NCBI GenBank assembly: GCA_910587055.1 | Contig: CAJUKY010000003.1 | Coordinates: 69,202-133,201 of the forward strand | Direction of reading: 5' to 3' | Source: Candidatus Gastranaerophilales bacterium | GTDB lineage: Bacteria > Cyanobacteriota > Vampirovibrionia > Gastranaerophilales > Gastranaerophilaceae | Length of the DNA: 64,000 nucleotides | In this document: positions 32,039-40,036 of the stretch, in pieces | How the letters are laid out: each line of letters opens with the position of its first letter | Numbering within the stretch: the first letter of the stretch is position 1 | Position numbers and translations under genes: made by a program | The notes under the pieces: model-generated | What the model saw: the letters and a program-made list of their open reading frames with translations, nothing else | What the model was told of the DNA's origin: nothing | Database searches by the model: none

Positions 32039-34732
32039 TTATTCCCACCATTCAATTATTATTTTGCCGTTAGAACCGTCCCCGCCCCTTGTAGGGTTAG
32101 ATACAGTTTCACCGTTATTAACAACCCCTATATCCCTCATGCTTGCGCCGCCTCCTCCTGCACCGTATCCTTCGGCATTATACCCGTCAGTTGTTCCGGA
32201 ACCGGGGCTTCTGACATTTCCTCCCGTGCCGTATTCAGGAAGATCAGCGCCTCTTCCGCCGTTTTTCTTAGCAGCATTAGAACCGCTCAAGCCTTTTGTG
32301 CAGTATTCAGCATTATTAAGATAGCTTGTTGATTGATAGTGGCATATATTTGAAATACCTGCCCCTGTTCCGTTCAATGCAGGACTGTTGCCTCCGCCTC
32401 CGCCGCCCGCTTTGATTTGTCTCGAACTTCCGTATGCAAATATTGTGTCTCCGCCTTTTTTGGCTTCAATTACTTCATTATTTGATACATACCCGCCTGC
32501 ACCGCCTTTACCTATTCTAAGCTTTATTTTTTCGCCTTCTCTTGCATATATTGAATAGGTCATAATGTTGCCGCTTGCGCCGCCTCCCCCTGCGCCGACT
32601 GCTGTTTCGGATAATTTATATGTTTTTGATACGCTGTCCCAATATTTATTCCAGCTTATTCTTGCATAACCGCTGCTGCCGTTTCCGCCGTTTGCAAGAC
32701 CGTAGCCGCCTCCGCCGCCGCATCCGTATCCTGTTGCATTAGTCCCCGTAATATCTGCAGCCGCGCTTCCTTTTGCAGCTATACATGTTCCCGTAAAAGG
32801 TGTTGTTGTGGTACCGCCATCGCCTCCTATTTTTCCGTTATTCGCGCTGCCGGTCTTAGAAATCGAACCATTGTTGCTGCTTGCAATAACTAAAGAATTT
32901 CTTAATATATTTGATGCACCGCCACTTGTCGGATTAATTTGCGAAACAATTGCACCTGAACTATCTATATATGATGCAATACCGCCTGTACCCTTACCGC
33001 CTATTGCGATATTTAATGTTTCACCGGAGTTTACGCTTACTTTATTATTTAATAATATTTTCCCTCCACTACCTCCTATGCCGCCATTGCCATAATCAAA
33101 GTATGTTATACGCATGGCACCGTTTCGCCCGGCCGTTTCATTTAAGGATATATTGCTAACAGCTCCCGTACCGGATTTCCCTGCCAGACAGTAGTTTGTT
33201 CCAAAAATAGGCGATGCCGTGGCACCTCCGCCGCTTGTTGCATTAATAGCAGCGCCATCAATAGCAGCGCCCGCACCGTTTCCGCCGGTATAACCCGGCA
33301 TACCGCCGCCACCGCCTCCGCCGCCACCTGCACAAAATCTTCCGTAATTAAATGAACCGCCATAGTTATAATACGAGGCAGGGCCAGTTCCGCCTCCGCC
33401 GCCGCCTACCTGAAAAATCATTTTTGATGTACCGAGTGTTCCGCCAAGCCAAGTACTGCCTCCTCCGCCACCGCCGGGCAATGCAGAGTGGCCGTTTGTA
33501 CCGCCCATGCCTCCATAGCCCGATATAGAACCGCTGCTACCTCCGGATGAGGCTGAAGCGCTATTTGGAAACTCCAATGTGGGTTTTCCACCTCTGCCGC
33601 CGGAACCTGCTCCAGAACCGCTTGGCGCAATACCGCCTGCAGCAATACAAGGAACGGCAACAGTTCCGTATGGAGTACAACAATTATAATTACCCCATTG
33701 GCCTGCGCCCTGACCTCCTGATTGTGTGGCATAACATCCGCCGTTATTATAATCGCCCTTTGCGCCGCCATTTGATACAGGATCTACGCCGGCTTCATTG
33801 CAATCCCAAAGCCCATTATTGGCAGAATTACACCACCATGAACCACCACCGCCACCTATTGCATAATTTATTCCGGAAGATGCATTGGCCGGAAGTTTGA
33901 ATGTTTTATTTGCAAAATAAGCACCATGACCAGCATTGCCAAAATATGATAAATGCGGGAAATATATAGAGCCGACAACACCTCCGCCGCCTCCGCCGCA
34001 GGCTGATATTATTGCATATGCATTATTCGCGGCGGTTGAGGGTTTCCAAACACCTTCGCCGTATGTTGTTGTAAGTTTTCCGTTTACACCCGAAGGCGTT
34101 CCTGAAATTACAAATGTTTCCGTAGTTTGTGCGGGGCTGCCTGCTGCGCCGCCGTCCCCGCCCGCTATAAGCGTAGTTTCTATTTCATTAGTCATAGCAG
34201 GAACCTTAAAACTATTGGGTGTTAAAGTATTAGTATATTCTGTATATCCTGCGGCTTTCGCCACGCCTCCGCCGCCGCCTGCACCAATTACGGTTACCTG
34301 TATTTGACCGCCGATAATACGTCTTGGTATTTCAAATTCGCCTTCACAATATTCACTGCCATCGGAATCTGTTTTTGTATCACTGCATTCTTCCATGCCG
34401 TATTCTATTTCATATTTTTGTTTAACAGGTTCGCCCGCCGAGGTTTTAACGCTGATGCTATCATCCATTCTTCTTGTCATAACGGGAGCTAACGCAGCAA
34501 GCAATAATGATGCTACAAGGAGAGCCATAAGCATTTCAATTAATGAAAAAGCAGATTGGCTGGATTGCCGCACCTCCTTTTGCCGAAATTTAAATTTCAT
34601 GCAAAATGGGTCCTCTTGGAGAAGTCGCCTAAAGGCTCCTTCACAATGACGGATGAGGGAAGAGGCAGGCTTATAAATACGAAAACTGGAAAGTGCACCG
34701 GAAAATGCACGAAAAATAAATGAATTTTTCAT
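32039..34732 (-). CDS. Prepilin-like protein with giant glycine-rich ectodomain (copy 2)
   Basis: 897 aa from ATG 34732, chosen because the upstream GTTTATCTTAAA and AAAGGTTAC sequence matches that before copy 1; the frame is open to a TTG at 34762. The leader is 61 residues, then A61|FSLIEMLMALLVASLLLAALAPVMTRR with Glu at +5 (E66). The ectodomain is glycine-rich with cysteines, modules such as GQIQVTVIGAGGGGGVAKAAG, ILLNNKVSVNSGETLNIAIGGKG and EGEKIKLRIGKGGAGG, and the C terminus KIIIEWWE. It is probably exported by a pilus or type II-like system as an adhesive fibre or surface protein (inference). Part of its leader is a translated palindromic repeat. Confidence 0.8.
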   Translation of the reverse strand: MKNSFIFRAFSGALSSFRIYKPASSLIRHCEGAFRRLLQEDPFCMKFKFRQKEVRQSSQSAFSLIEMLMALLVASLLLAALAPVMTRRMDDSISVKTSAGEPVKQKYEIEYGMEECSDTKTDSDGSEYCEGEFEIPRRIIGGQIQVTVIGAGGGGGVAKAAGYTEYTNTLTPNSFKVPAMTNEIETTLIAGGDGGAAGSPAQTTETFVISGTPSGVNGKLTTTYGEGVWKPSTAANNAYAIISACGGGGGGVVGSIYFPHLSYFGNAGHGAYFANKTFKLPANASSGINYAIGGGGGSWWCNSANNGLWDCNEAGVDPVSNGGAKGDYNNGGCYATQSGGQGAGQWGNYNCCTPYGTVAVPCIAAGGIAPSGSGAGSGGRGGKPTLEFPNSASASSGGSSGSISGYGGMGGTNGHSALPGGGGGGSTWLGGTLGTSKMIFQVGGGGGGTGPASYYNYGGSFNYGRFCAGGGGGGGGGMPGYTGGNGAGAAIDGAAINATSGGGATASPIFGTNYCLAGKSGTGAVSNISLNETAGRNGAMRITYFDYGNGGIGGSGGKILLNNKVSVNSGETLNIAIGGKGTGGIASYIDSSGAIVSQINPTSGGASNILRNSLVIASSNNGSISKTGSANNGKIGGDGGTTTTPFTGTCIAAKGSAAADITGTNATGYGCGGGGGYGLANGGNGSSGYARISWNKYWDSVSKTYKLSETAVGAGGGGASGNIMTYSIYAREGEKIKLRIGKGGAGGYVSNNEVIEAKKGGDTIFAYGSSRQIKAGGGGGGNSPALNGTGAGISNICHYQSTSYLNNAEYCTKGLSGSNAAKKNGGRGADLPEYGTGGNVRSPGSGTTDGYNAEGYGAGGGGASMRDIGVVNNGETVSNPTRGGDGSNGKIIIEWWE
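34560..34656. repeat. Palindromic interspersed-repeat-like sequence inside the leader of glycine-rich gene 2
   Basis: On minus this reads CGTCATTGTGAAGGAGCC, then TTTAGGCGACTTCTCC, and ends GGAGGTGCGGCAATCCAGCC, resembling the widespread REP-like family that starts CGTCATTGCGAGG and ends GCGGCAATC. GCCT-TT-AGGC and GGAG/CTCC hairpins are nested within. It adds about 35 residues to the leader in frame. Confidence 0.5.
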
Positions 34733-34803
34733 AAAACATGTAACCTTTTTTAAGATAAACAACTATTTTTAATGAGCCGCCGCGTGAAAATTTTAATAAA
34801 CGA

Positions 34804-34845
34804 CCCTTGAGAGAATAATACCAGTATTTAAAAATTTGTCAAGGG
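34804..34845 (-). promoter_or_regulatory. Promoter of glycine-rich gene 2 bracketed by an inverted repeat
   Basis: On minus, TTGACA (34842-34837), 16 bp, TG-G-TATTAT (34820-34815). The exact 7-bp arms CCCTTGA and TCAAGGG (34804-34810 and 34839-34845) cover the -35 and the expected start site. Block A of repeat copy 2 ends right behind it, placing a terminator directly upstream of this promoter. Confidence 0.72.
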
Positions 34846-35135
34846 CAAAAAAAATGTTTGCCCTAATCTTTGATTTTAGCAAACATTTAATAAACACGAG
34901 GATATTAAGAGAGAGTAAAAATACTTGTTTTGCTGATATTTTCACCATAAATTGCATATTAAAATGTATTTTGTGCGGCAAAATATCTTGATTATTTTGT
35001 TATTTTATTTTCTTCCTTTAAATATTTTTCCTGCTATTTAAAGCGGTTTTGATTTAATTCCCTTACTCTTTAATAAAGAATTTTTGAGTTTAAAAATTGC
35101 TTTTTGACCAAAGAAATGTTAAGAAATATAAAGAT
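34845..35135 (-). ncRNA. Dispersed repeat / candidate small RNA, copy 2
   Basis: Block A (34845-34921) is identical to 28782-28858; block B (35047-35078, similarity extending to about 35135) matches 29003-29034. The middle has diverged except TTTTCTTCCTTTAAA. On minus it ends in the same hairpin (34888-34852) plus U-run (34853-34847), 2-5 nt upstream of the glycine-rich gene 2 promoter. A 62-codon frame crosses it but is not shared with copy 1, so I treat it as non-coding. Confidence 0.45.
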
Positions 35136-35199
35136 GGAAGATACGGGATTTGTTCCGGCATAACAAATTGTCTGCCGGCTATTTATTAAAAAAGACAAG

Positions 35200-35261
35200 A
35201 AAAAACCGGTCGAAACCGGTCAAATTTACCACATATTAGAGAGAGGAATTAGAGAGAAATC
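35200..35261 (-). ncRNA. 3' end of a further candidate minus-strand small RNA
   Basis: On minus, GATTTCTCTCTAATTCCTCTCTCTAAT is followed by ACCGGT-TTCG-ACCGGT and TTTTTT, a UUCG-capped terminator (35220-35200). The CU-rich stretch resembles the anti-Shine-Dalgarno-like stretch in block A. The 5' end is unknown, probably within 35270-35400. The only gene nearby on this side, panD, is on the other strand. Confidence 0.4.
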
Positions 35262-35410
35262 TTTTTTAAAATACCCGTTAATCAAAAATAACAAGGTATT
35301 TTACCTTACATTAGTAATATTCCCCGTTAAAAATTTTTATAACATTTAAGGAAGATTTTTGTAACATTTCTTAATAATTACATCGGGGCGGGTATCAAAA
35401 AGTTCTTTTT

Positions 35411-35419
35411 TGATAAAAT
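35411..35419 (+). promoter_or_regulatory. Extended -10 promoter of panD, leaderless arrangement
   Basis: TGA precedes TAAAAT (35414-35419), which ends 9 nt before ATG 35429. No ribosome-binding site is seen. TATCAAAAA and TTTTTGATA arms (35393-35415) overlap it. Confidence 0.45.
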
Positions 35420-35428
35420 TATTGTGTT

Positions 35429-35779
35429 ATGAATATGGAATTTTTATACGGCAAAATCCACAGAGCAACAGTGACGGATGCAAATCTTGAATACGTAGGC
35501 TCTATTACCATTGATAAAAGTTTGATGGAAGCATCAGGCATTATGGTAAACCAGAAGGTTGAAATTCTGGATATAAATAACGGAGAAAGATTTTGCACAT
35601 ATGTTATTGAAGGCGCAAAAAACAGCGGCACCATATGTTTAAACGGAGCCGCCGCAAGGAAGGTTCAAAAGGGAGATAAGGTTATAATTGTAGCTTATGC
35701 TTCAATGACAGTGGATGAGTATAAGAATTTTGAGCCCAAAATTGTTCATGTGGATGAAAATAACAGAATAGTCCGCTAA
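35429..35779 (+). CDS. panD: Aspartate 1-decarboxylase
   Basis: Makes beta-alanine for pantothenate/CoA from aspartate. 116 aa. The self-cleavage site Gly24-Ser25 (EYVGSITID) that generates the pyruvoyl cofactor is exactly placed, and GKIHRATVT, GERFCTYVIEG, NGAAAR and GDKVIIVAYA are family motifs. Single gene, convergent with two small exported proteins; panB and panC are not in the window. Confidence 0.96.
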   Translation: MNMEFLYGKIHRATVTDANLEYVGSITIDKSLMEASGIMVNQKVEILDINNGERFCTYVIEGAKNSGTICLNGAAARKVQKGDKVIIVAYASMTVDEYKNFEPKIVHVDENNRIVR

Positions 35780-35843
35780 TTTTTTATTTTTGCGGCCGTA
35801 TTGATTCTTTTATAAGAATCCGCATATAACTACCTGATTTTTT

Positions 35844-36260
35844 CTAAAGTGCGTGAGCTATACCTATAATCCCCATTGTTACAAGCCCGAGGAAACCGAG
35901 CGTACCTGCAATTCTGCCTGTTCTGTCTATTATTTTATCTGCTCTTTCCCTGTCATCGCGCATGGATTCCGTTACGACTTTTCTTTTGTCATAACTTTGC
36001 GGTGTGTAGATATCTTGAATTGATACGGGCGGCTGTTCGTAAACTACATAATTCACGTTTTGAAAACCGTTATTGTCGCCATAATACGGGTTTGGCGCGT
36101 ATTGTGAATTGTTTGCAGGGATATTGTACTGTGCGAAATATCCCGTTGGCGAAGAGGCTGAATAATGTTCGTCTTCAACCCTTGTATAAGTATAGTTTTG
36201 AACCGCAAAAGCAGTGTTTGTAAATGCAAATAAGCATAATATCGTGATTATTTTCTTCAT
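35844..36260 (-). CDS. Uncharacterised exported/membrane protein, 138 aa
   Basis: A signal peptide is visible (MKKIITILCLFAFTNTAFA, cleavage after Ala19). A Tyr/Asn/Pro-rich middle (NIPANNSQYAPNPYYGDNNG) precedes a C-terminal membrane helix (IAGTLGFLGLVTMGIIGIAHAL). It lies 3 nt downstream of a second exported protein, so the two are co-transcribed. No family is recognised. Confidence 0.6.
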   Translation of the reverse strand: MKKIITILCLFAFTNTAFAVQNYTYTRVEDEHYSASSPTGYFAQYNIPANNSQYAPNPYYGDNNGFQNVNYVVYEQPPVSIQDIYTPQSYDKRKVVTESMRDDRERADKIIDRTGRIAGTLGFLGLVTMGIIGIAHAL

Positions 36261-36263
36261 TGT

Positions 36264-36698
36264 TTAGTGCCTCCCTTTTGGCTGTAACGGTTTATGAGCA
36301 TTGTGAGGATGTTTTGGCGGAGCTTTATGAACGGAATGCACGGGTGCTCTATGATAGACGGGTCTAAAACCGTTTGAAATTATGATATTCGGGCGGGTGT
36401 AATAATTATGAAGTCCGTAAACTTCATTTGAAATGCTGAACCTTACCCCGGGTGTTGCATAACTGAAAGCCACGGCAGGGGAGGTATAATAATTTGCGCT
36501 GTAGCTGACGGATGGCCTTGTATTGCAATAGGTGGTGCAGTTTGCGCCTTCGCATACCGTACGGGAAGGCGAGCAGGGATTAGGACAGGGTGAATTGCAA
36601 TATGCGGCATATGACGGGATATTTATGCTTAAAAATATTGCAAAAATGCCCAGCATACAAAGAAAAAAGCGTTTTTTTGCAAGGTTAATTTTTTTCAT
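36264..36698 (-). CDS. Uncharacterised secreted Cys- and His/Pro-rich protein, 144 aa
   Basis: Signal peptide (residues 1-31, ending PSYA), then six cysteines in a short N-terminal region (CNSPCPNPC, CEGANCTTYC), a Tyr/Ser-rich middle and a His/Lys/Pro-rich tail (HRAPVHSVHKAPPKHPHNAHKP). The tail could bind metal (inference). First of a two-gene unit; next to a heavy-metal exporter-like gene and feoBA. Confidence 0.6.
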   Translation of the reverse strand: MKKINLAKKRFFLCMLGIFAIFLSINIPSYAAYCNSPCPNPCSPSRTVCEGANCTTYCNTRPSVSYSANYYTSPAVAFSYATPGVRFSISNEVYGLHNYYTRPNIIISNGFRPVYHRAPVHSVHKAPPKHPHNAHKPLQPKGRH

Positions 36699-36787
36699 AC
36701 ATCTGCCTCCTGAAAAAATCTTACACCGTCTAAAACGAACTTATGGAAGCATTTGTTCAAATTATTCTAAAACATGACACCTTAGAG

Positions 36788-37711
36788 CTAAATACCTGAA
36801 ATCGCAAATGCGGTAATTAATCCTGCGGATATGCTTATTAAAAGCAAAAGGAAAATAATAAAAAGAGTATCCTTTTTGTCATTGTTATTTTTAATTAAAA
36901 CAAGGATACCGAGCCCCGCTCCTGCGCATAATCCTGAAACACAGGAAGCAAAACTGATTGCGCCTTTAAGGTACATAACGGCAATTCCGACAGACACTGC
37001 GCAGTTTGGTACGATGCCGATTATAGCGGCTAAAACAGGTTCGATAAATTTATTTTGGAATTCTGATGTAAATGTATCAAAAGTAAAGTTTGAAAATATT
37101 AAATTTATTAAGAATGTAACTAAAAATACAAAAAACGCAACACTTAAAGTGTGCACAAGCGGATGAAAGATAAGTTCTTTTAAAATTTCTTTCTTGCTTG
37201 AAGCTGCGATATTGTGGCTGTGACAGCCTTTTTCTATATGAATGTGTTCATTTTCCTGTTTTGAATATTTTTTTGAAGGAATAAAAAAGTCAATTAAATA
37301 TCCTGCAATAAGTGCTGTTATAATTTTTACGGCAAGAAGCGGCAGAACTGCTTTATACCCTGCGGGGTTTGAAATTAAAACGGGAATTGCCTCATCCGAG
37401 GTTGCAAGATATACGGCAATAAGTGTTCCTTTTGATACCATATGCTTGCAATAAAGCGTACTTGCAATAACAGAAAGTCCGCACTGGGGAATGGCGGCAA
37501 GAATTGTGCCAAGAAACGGTCCTATGCCGATTTTACGGAAAATATCTTTTTTAGAAACATCTTTTTTCTTTGAATAATTTATAAAAGACAAAATTTTATC
37601 ATAATAAAAATGCTCAATAACCTCAATTGCAATGAATATTAAAAGCAGGAAAGGAATTATTGAAGCTGTATCTTTTATTGCATCTAAAAAAGAAAGGTGT
37701 ATATTCTGCAT
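36788..37711 (-). CDS. Putative heavy-metal/arsenic exporter-like permease (ArsP_2-type)
   Basis: About 307 aa from ATG 37711; a GTG at 37738 would add nine residues. Eight to ten hydrophobic helices are arranged as two related halves, each with a conserved loop: GPFLGTILAAIPQCGLSVIAS and EPVLAAIIGIVPNCAVSVGIAV. This PQCG/PNCA duplication is seen in the putative 10-TM heavy-metal exporter family. The His-rich loop (ENEHIHIEKGCHSHNI) fits metal handling. Located downstream of feoB on the same strand, consistent with metal homeostasis. Substrate unproven. Confidence 0.7.
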   Translation of the reverse strand: MQNIHLSFLDAIKDTASIIPFLLLIFIAIEVIEHFYYDKILSFINYSKKKDVSKKDIFRKIGIGPFLGTILAAIPQCGLSVIASTLYCKHMVSKGTLIAVYLATSDEAIPVLISNPAGYKAVLPLLAVKIITALIAGYLIDFFIPSKKYSKQENEHIHIEKGCHSHNIAASSKKEILKELIFHPLVHTLSVAFFVFLVTFLINLIFSNFTFDTFTSEFQNKFIEPVLAAIIGIVPNCAVSVGIAVMYLKGAISFASCVSGLCAGAGLGILVLIKNNNDKKDTLFIIFLLLLISISAGLITAFAISGI

Positions 37712-37718
37712 AGAAGTT

Positions 37719-37727
37719 ATTATATCA
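37719..37727 (-). promoter_or_regulatory. Extended -10 promoter of exporter-like gene, leaderless arrangement
   Basis: On minus, TGA then TATAAT (37724-37719), ending 7 nt before ATG 37711. It supports the shorter start. Confidence 0.5.
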
Positions 37728-37802
37728 GGAAAAAGCACTCGGGTAACATTCTAAGGGAGGATTTTTAAGCTCGTTAAAAGAGGGGGTTTAATCAAAGCAT
37801 AT

Positions 37803-39704
37803 CTAAAAGAAAATTCCGCAAACCCTTGTTAAAATGGTGCCCGCTCCTATTGCAATACAAAAAGCCGAAAGCCAGAGAATTACTCCTTCTTTAATTCCCC
37901 TTTCTTTGAAGACCATTATAAGCATTGCAATGCAGGGTACAAAAAGGGTAATAACAACAGCAGATACAAAAATTTGCAAAGAGCTCATATTTGAAACATT
38001 TGCCATCTCAAAAAGCCCTGCGGAAGCTAAATCACGTCTTATAAGACCCATAATAAATACATTTGAAAACTCTGCAGGCAGATGAAGCATATTTACAACA
38101 ATAGGTTCAAGAAGCCGCTCAATTGCTTTAAGCCAGCCGTAATAATTCATAATGCTTATTATTATTGAACTCAAAACAAAAAATCCCGTTGCTTCCTTTA
38201 AAAATGAAACCATTCTTGAGAAAGTTTTTTTCACAATATTTAAAAAATTCGGCACCCTTAAGGGCGGAAGGCTTATAAATAAATCAGATGTTTTTTCTTT
38301 GGAAAGCTTGGATAATAGTGTACCGACAACAGCCATGACGGAAAACAGAATTAAAAGATAAGAAAACCAAACTTTAAGCCCGCCTATTGATGCCAGCAAT
38401 ACAACGATGATACCCTGCTGTGCCGCGCATGGAACCGCAATTCCAAGCAGGGCAACTGTTATCATTCTTTCTTTATTGGTAGGGAGAATTCTTGTTGTAA
38501 TTGTGCCCATTGTAGTACACCCGAGCCCAAGTATAATGGGTATTACAGCCCTTCCGTTAAGCCCTATTTTTTTGAGCATTTCATCGCAGAAAACACTCAT
38601 TCTTGGCAGATACCCTGAATCTTCAAGAATTGACATAAAGATATAAAATGCTGTTAAAAGCGGCAAAAGCACGCCTATAATAATACTCAGCGCCATTGTA
38701 AATACGCCGAATTCACCGGCGATAATTTCATTTACAAGCCCGTTTTTAATATATGTTTGAATAAATGTTTGAAGAGCGGGGCAGAATTTTTCTTCAAGCC
38801 CGCCATATATATAATCCACAACATTTCCCGATATCCAGACACCCACAATTTCAAAAAGAAGATACAAAACAAAAGCTGTTGTGATAAATCCTGTTACAGG
38901 GTGGAAGAAAAAGTGTTCCAGACCGTTTATAATACGTTTTTTAGGGGTATTAAATTTAACGGTTCTTTTTAAAATTGAACTTACAAAATTAATTCTTTCA
39001 TTATGCAGCTGTTCGCATTCTTTTGATTTACGGCCGGAGCATTCAAACCGCAGCAATTCCTGAATTCTCTCGTTTCTTGAAATGTCTCTGTTTTCAAACA
39101 TTTTTTGAACTGACGGAGATACTTTGTCTGATGCATTAAAATGTCCTGCTTTTAAATATTCTATAACCTCTGCCATACCCTGCTTTTTTGTGGCAACCGT
39201 CGGAAAAACTTTAACTTTCAGTTCTTCTTCCATCTTTTTAAAGTCAATATCAATGCCTCTGGGGTGAGCTTCATCCGCCTGATTGATAATAATGACAAGC
39301 GGAATGCCGGAATCTATAAGCTGTGTCGTTAAAAACAAATCCCTTTCTAAGCTTGTGGCGCTTACCACATTTACAACAACATCGGCTTCTGTAATGATTT
39401 CCTTTGTAACACGCTCATCTTCTGAAAAATTGCCAAGGCTGTATGCACCGGGGGTATCAATAATTTCAGCATAAGACAAAGAAGCTTTTGTAAGCGCAAC
39501 GGTTGTGCCCGGATAGTTGCTTACTTCCGCATAAACTCCTGTAAGAGCACCAAAAATCACTGATTTTCCAACATTAGGATTTCCTACAAGAATTATTTTC
39601 CTTAAATTCGGGTTATCTTTAAAAACTTTACCGGTTTTATTTTTATCTTTGTTGTTATTATTCGGGCAGCATTTAGAGCAGCCTGCACATCCAAGAATAC
39701 TCAT
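37803..39704 (-). CDS. feoB: Ferrous iron transporter FeoB
   Basis: 633 aa Fe2+ transporter. The cysteine-rich N terminus (CAGCSKCC) precedes the G domain: G1 GNPNVGKS, G2 region YPGTT, G3 DTPGAYSLG, G4 NQAD (usually NMxD or NKxD). Two Gate-type membrane domains follow. The pore motif reads GLGCTTMGT where most FeoB proteins have GFGCNVPA, which is atypical and may signal altered metal preference. feoA lies 38 nt upstream on the same strand. Confidence 0.92.
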   Translation of the reverse strand: MSILGCAGCSKCCPNNNNKDKNKTGKVFKDNPNLRKIILVGNPNVGKSVIFGALTGVYAEVSNYPGTTVALTKASLSYAEIIDTPGAYSLGNFSEDERVTKEIITEADVVVNVVSATSLERDLFLTTQLIDSGIPLVIIINQADEAHPRGIDIDFKKMEEELKVKVFPTVATKKQGMAEVIEYLKAGHFNASDKVSPSVQKMFENRDISRNERIQELLRFECSGRKSKECEQLHNERINFVSSILKRTVKFNTPKKRIINGLEHFFFHPVTGFITTAFVLYLLFEIVGVWISGNVVDYIYGGLEEKFCPALQTFIQTYIKNGLVNEIIAGEFGVFTMALSIIIGVLLPLLTAFYIFMSILEDSGYLPRMSVFCDEMLKKIGLNGRAVIPIILGLGCTTMGTITTRILPTNKERMITVALLGIAVPCAAQQGIIVVLLASIGGLKVWFSYLLILFSVMAVVGTLLSKLSKEKTSDLFISLPPLRVPNFLNIVKKTFSRMVSFLKEATGFFVLSSIIISIMNYYGWLKAIERLLEPIVVNMLHLPAEFSNVFIMGLIRRDLASAGLFEMANVSNMSSLQIFVSAVVITLFVPCIAMLIMVFKERGIKEGVILWLSAFCIAIGAGTILTRVCGIFF

Positions 39705-39742
39705 TTTTTGTTCACTTATTTTGTTTTTGTAACGGAAACCTG

Positions 39743-39967
39743 CTATAGCAGATGACCTTTTGAAACAAGAATTTTTTTTGAAAATTCTTTGCCTATTGCA
39801 ATTGTTTGAAATCTTTCTTTAATCACAACAGGACCCGGTTTTGCAATGCATTTAATTATCTGCCCTTCAAAAAGAGCAAATCTTAAAAACGCCGCTTTTG
39901 GTACATCGGGGTCAAACCCTGTAATTTTAACGGTTTCACCGGTTTTTACATCAAATAATGTTCTCAT
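39743..39967 (-). CDS. feoA: Ferrous iron transport protein FeoA
   Basis: 74-aa SH3-like cytosolic partner of FeoB. MRTLFDVKTGETVKITGF and LRFALFEGQIIKCIAKPGPVVIK fit the family. I chose ATG 39967 because a consensus promoter sits inside the longer frame (open to 40024) and because 74 aa is the usual length. First gene of feoAB; its mRNA appears leaderless. Confidence 0.88.
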   Translation of the reverse strand: MRTLFDVKTGETVKITGFDPDVPKAAFLRFALFEGQIIKCIAKPGPVVIKERFQTIAIGKEFSKKILVSKGHLL

Positions 39968-39976
39968 TTCAATAAA

Positions 39977-40005
39977 ATTGTAAGGCAAGCCAAACTTTTT
40001 GTCAA
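39977..40005 (-). promoter_or_regulatory. Promoter of feoAB
   Basis: On minus, TTGACA (40005-40000), 17 bp, TACAAT (39982-39977), ending 9 nt before ATG 39967. No clear Fur box is recognised. Confidence 0.75.
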
Positions 40006-40036
40006 GGCAGAAACCAAAGCGCATAAGCAGGCAAAT

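Noticed and set aside
32064..34307. Open frames on the plus strand inside glycine-rich gene 2
   Set aside because: Same mirror effect as for copy 1; low-complexity Pro/Leu/Arg-rich translations without start signals.
34793..34981. 62-codon minus-strand open frame with a hydrophobic segment upstream of glycine-rich gene 2
   Set aside because: It runs through the promoter and block A terminator of repeat copy 2, has no convincing ribosome-binding site, and is not preserved in repeat copy 1.
35785..35825. Terminator between panD and the convergent small exported gene
   Set aside because: GATTCTT/AAGAATC and TGCGG/CCGCA arms exist, but no T-run follows on either strand in the correct position, so it is not called.
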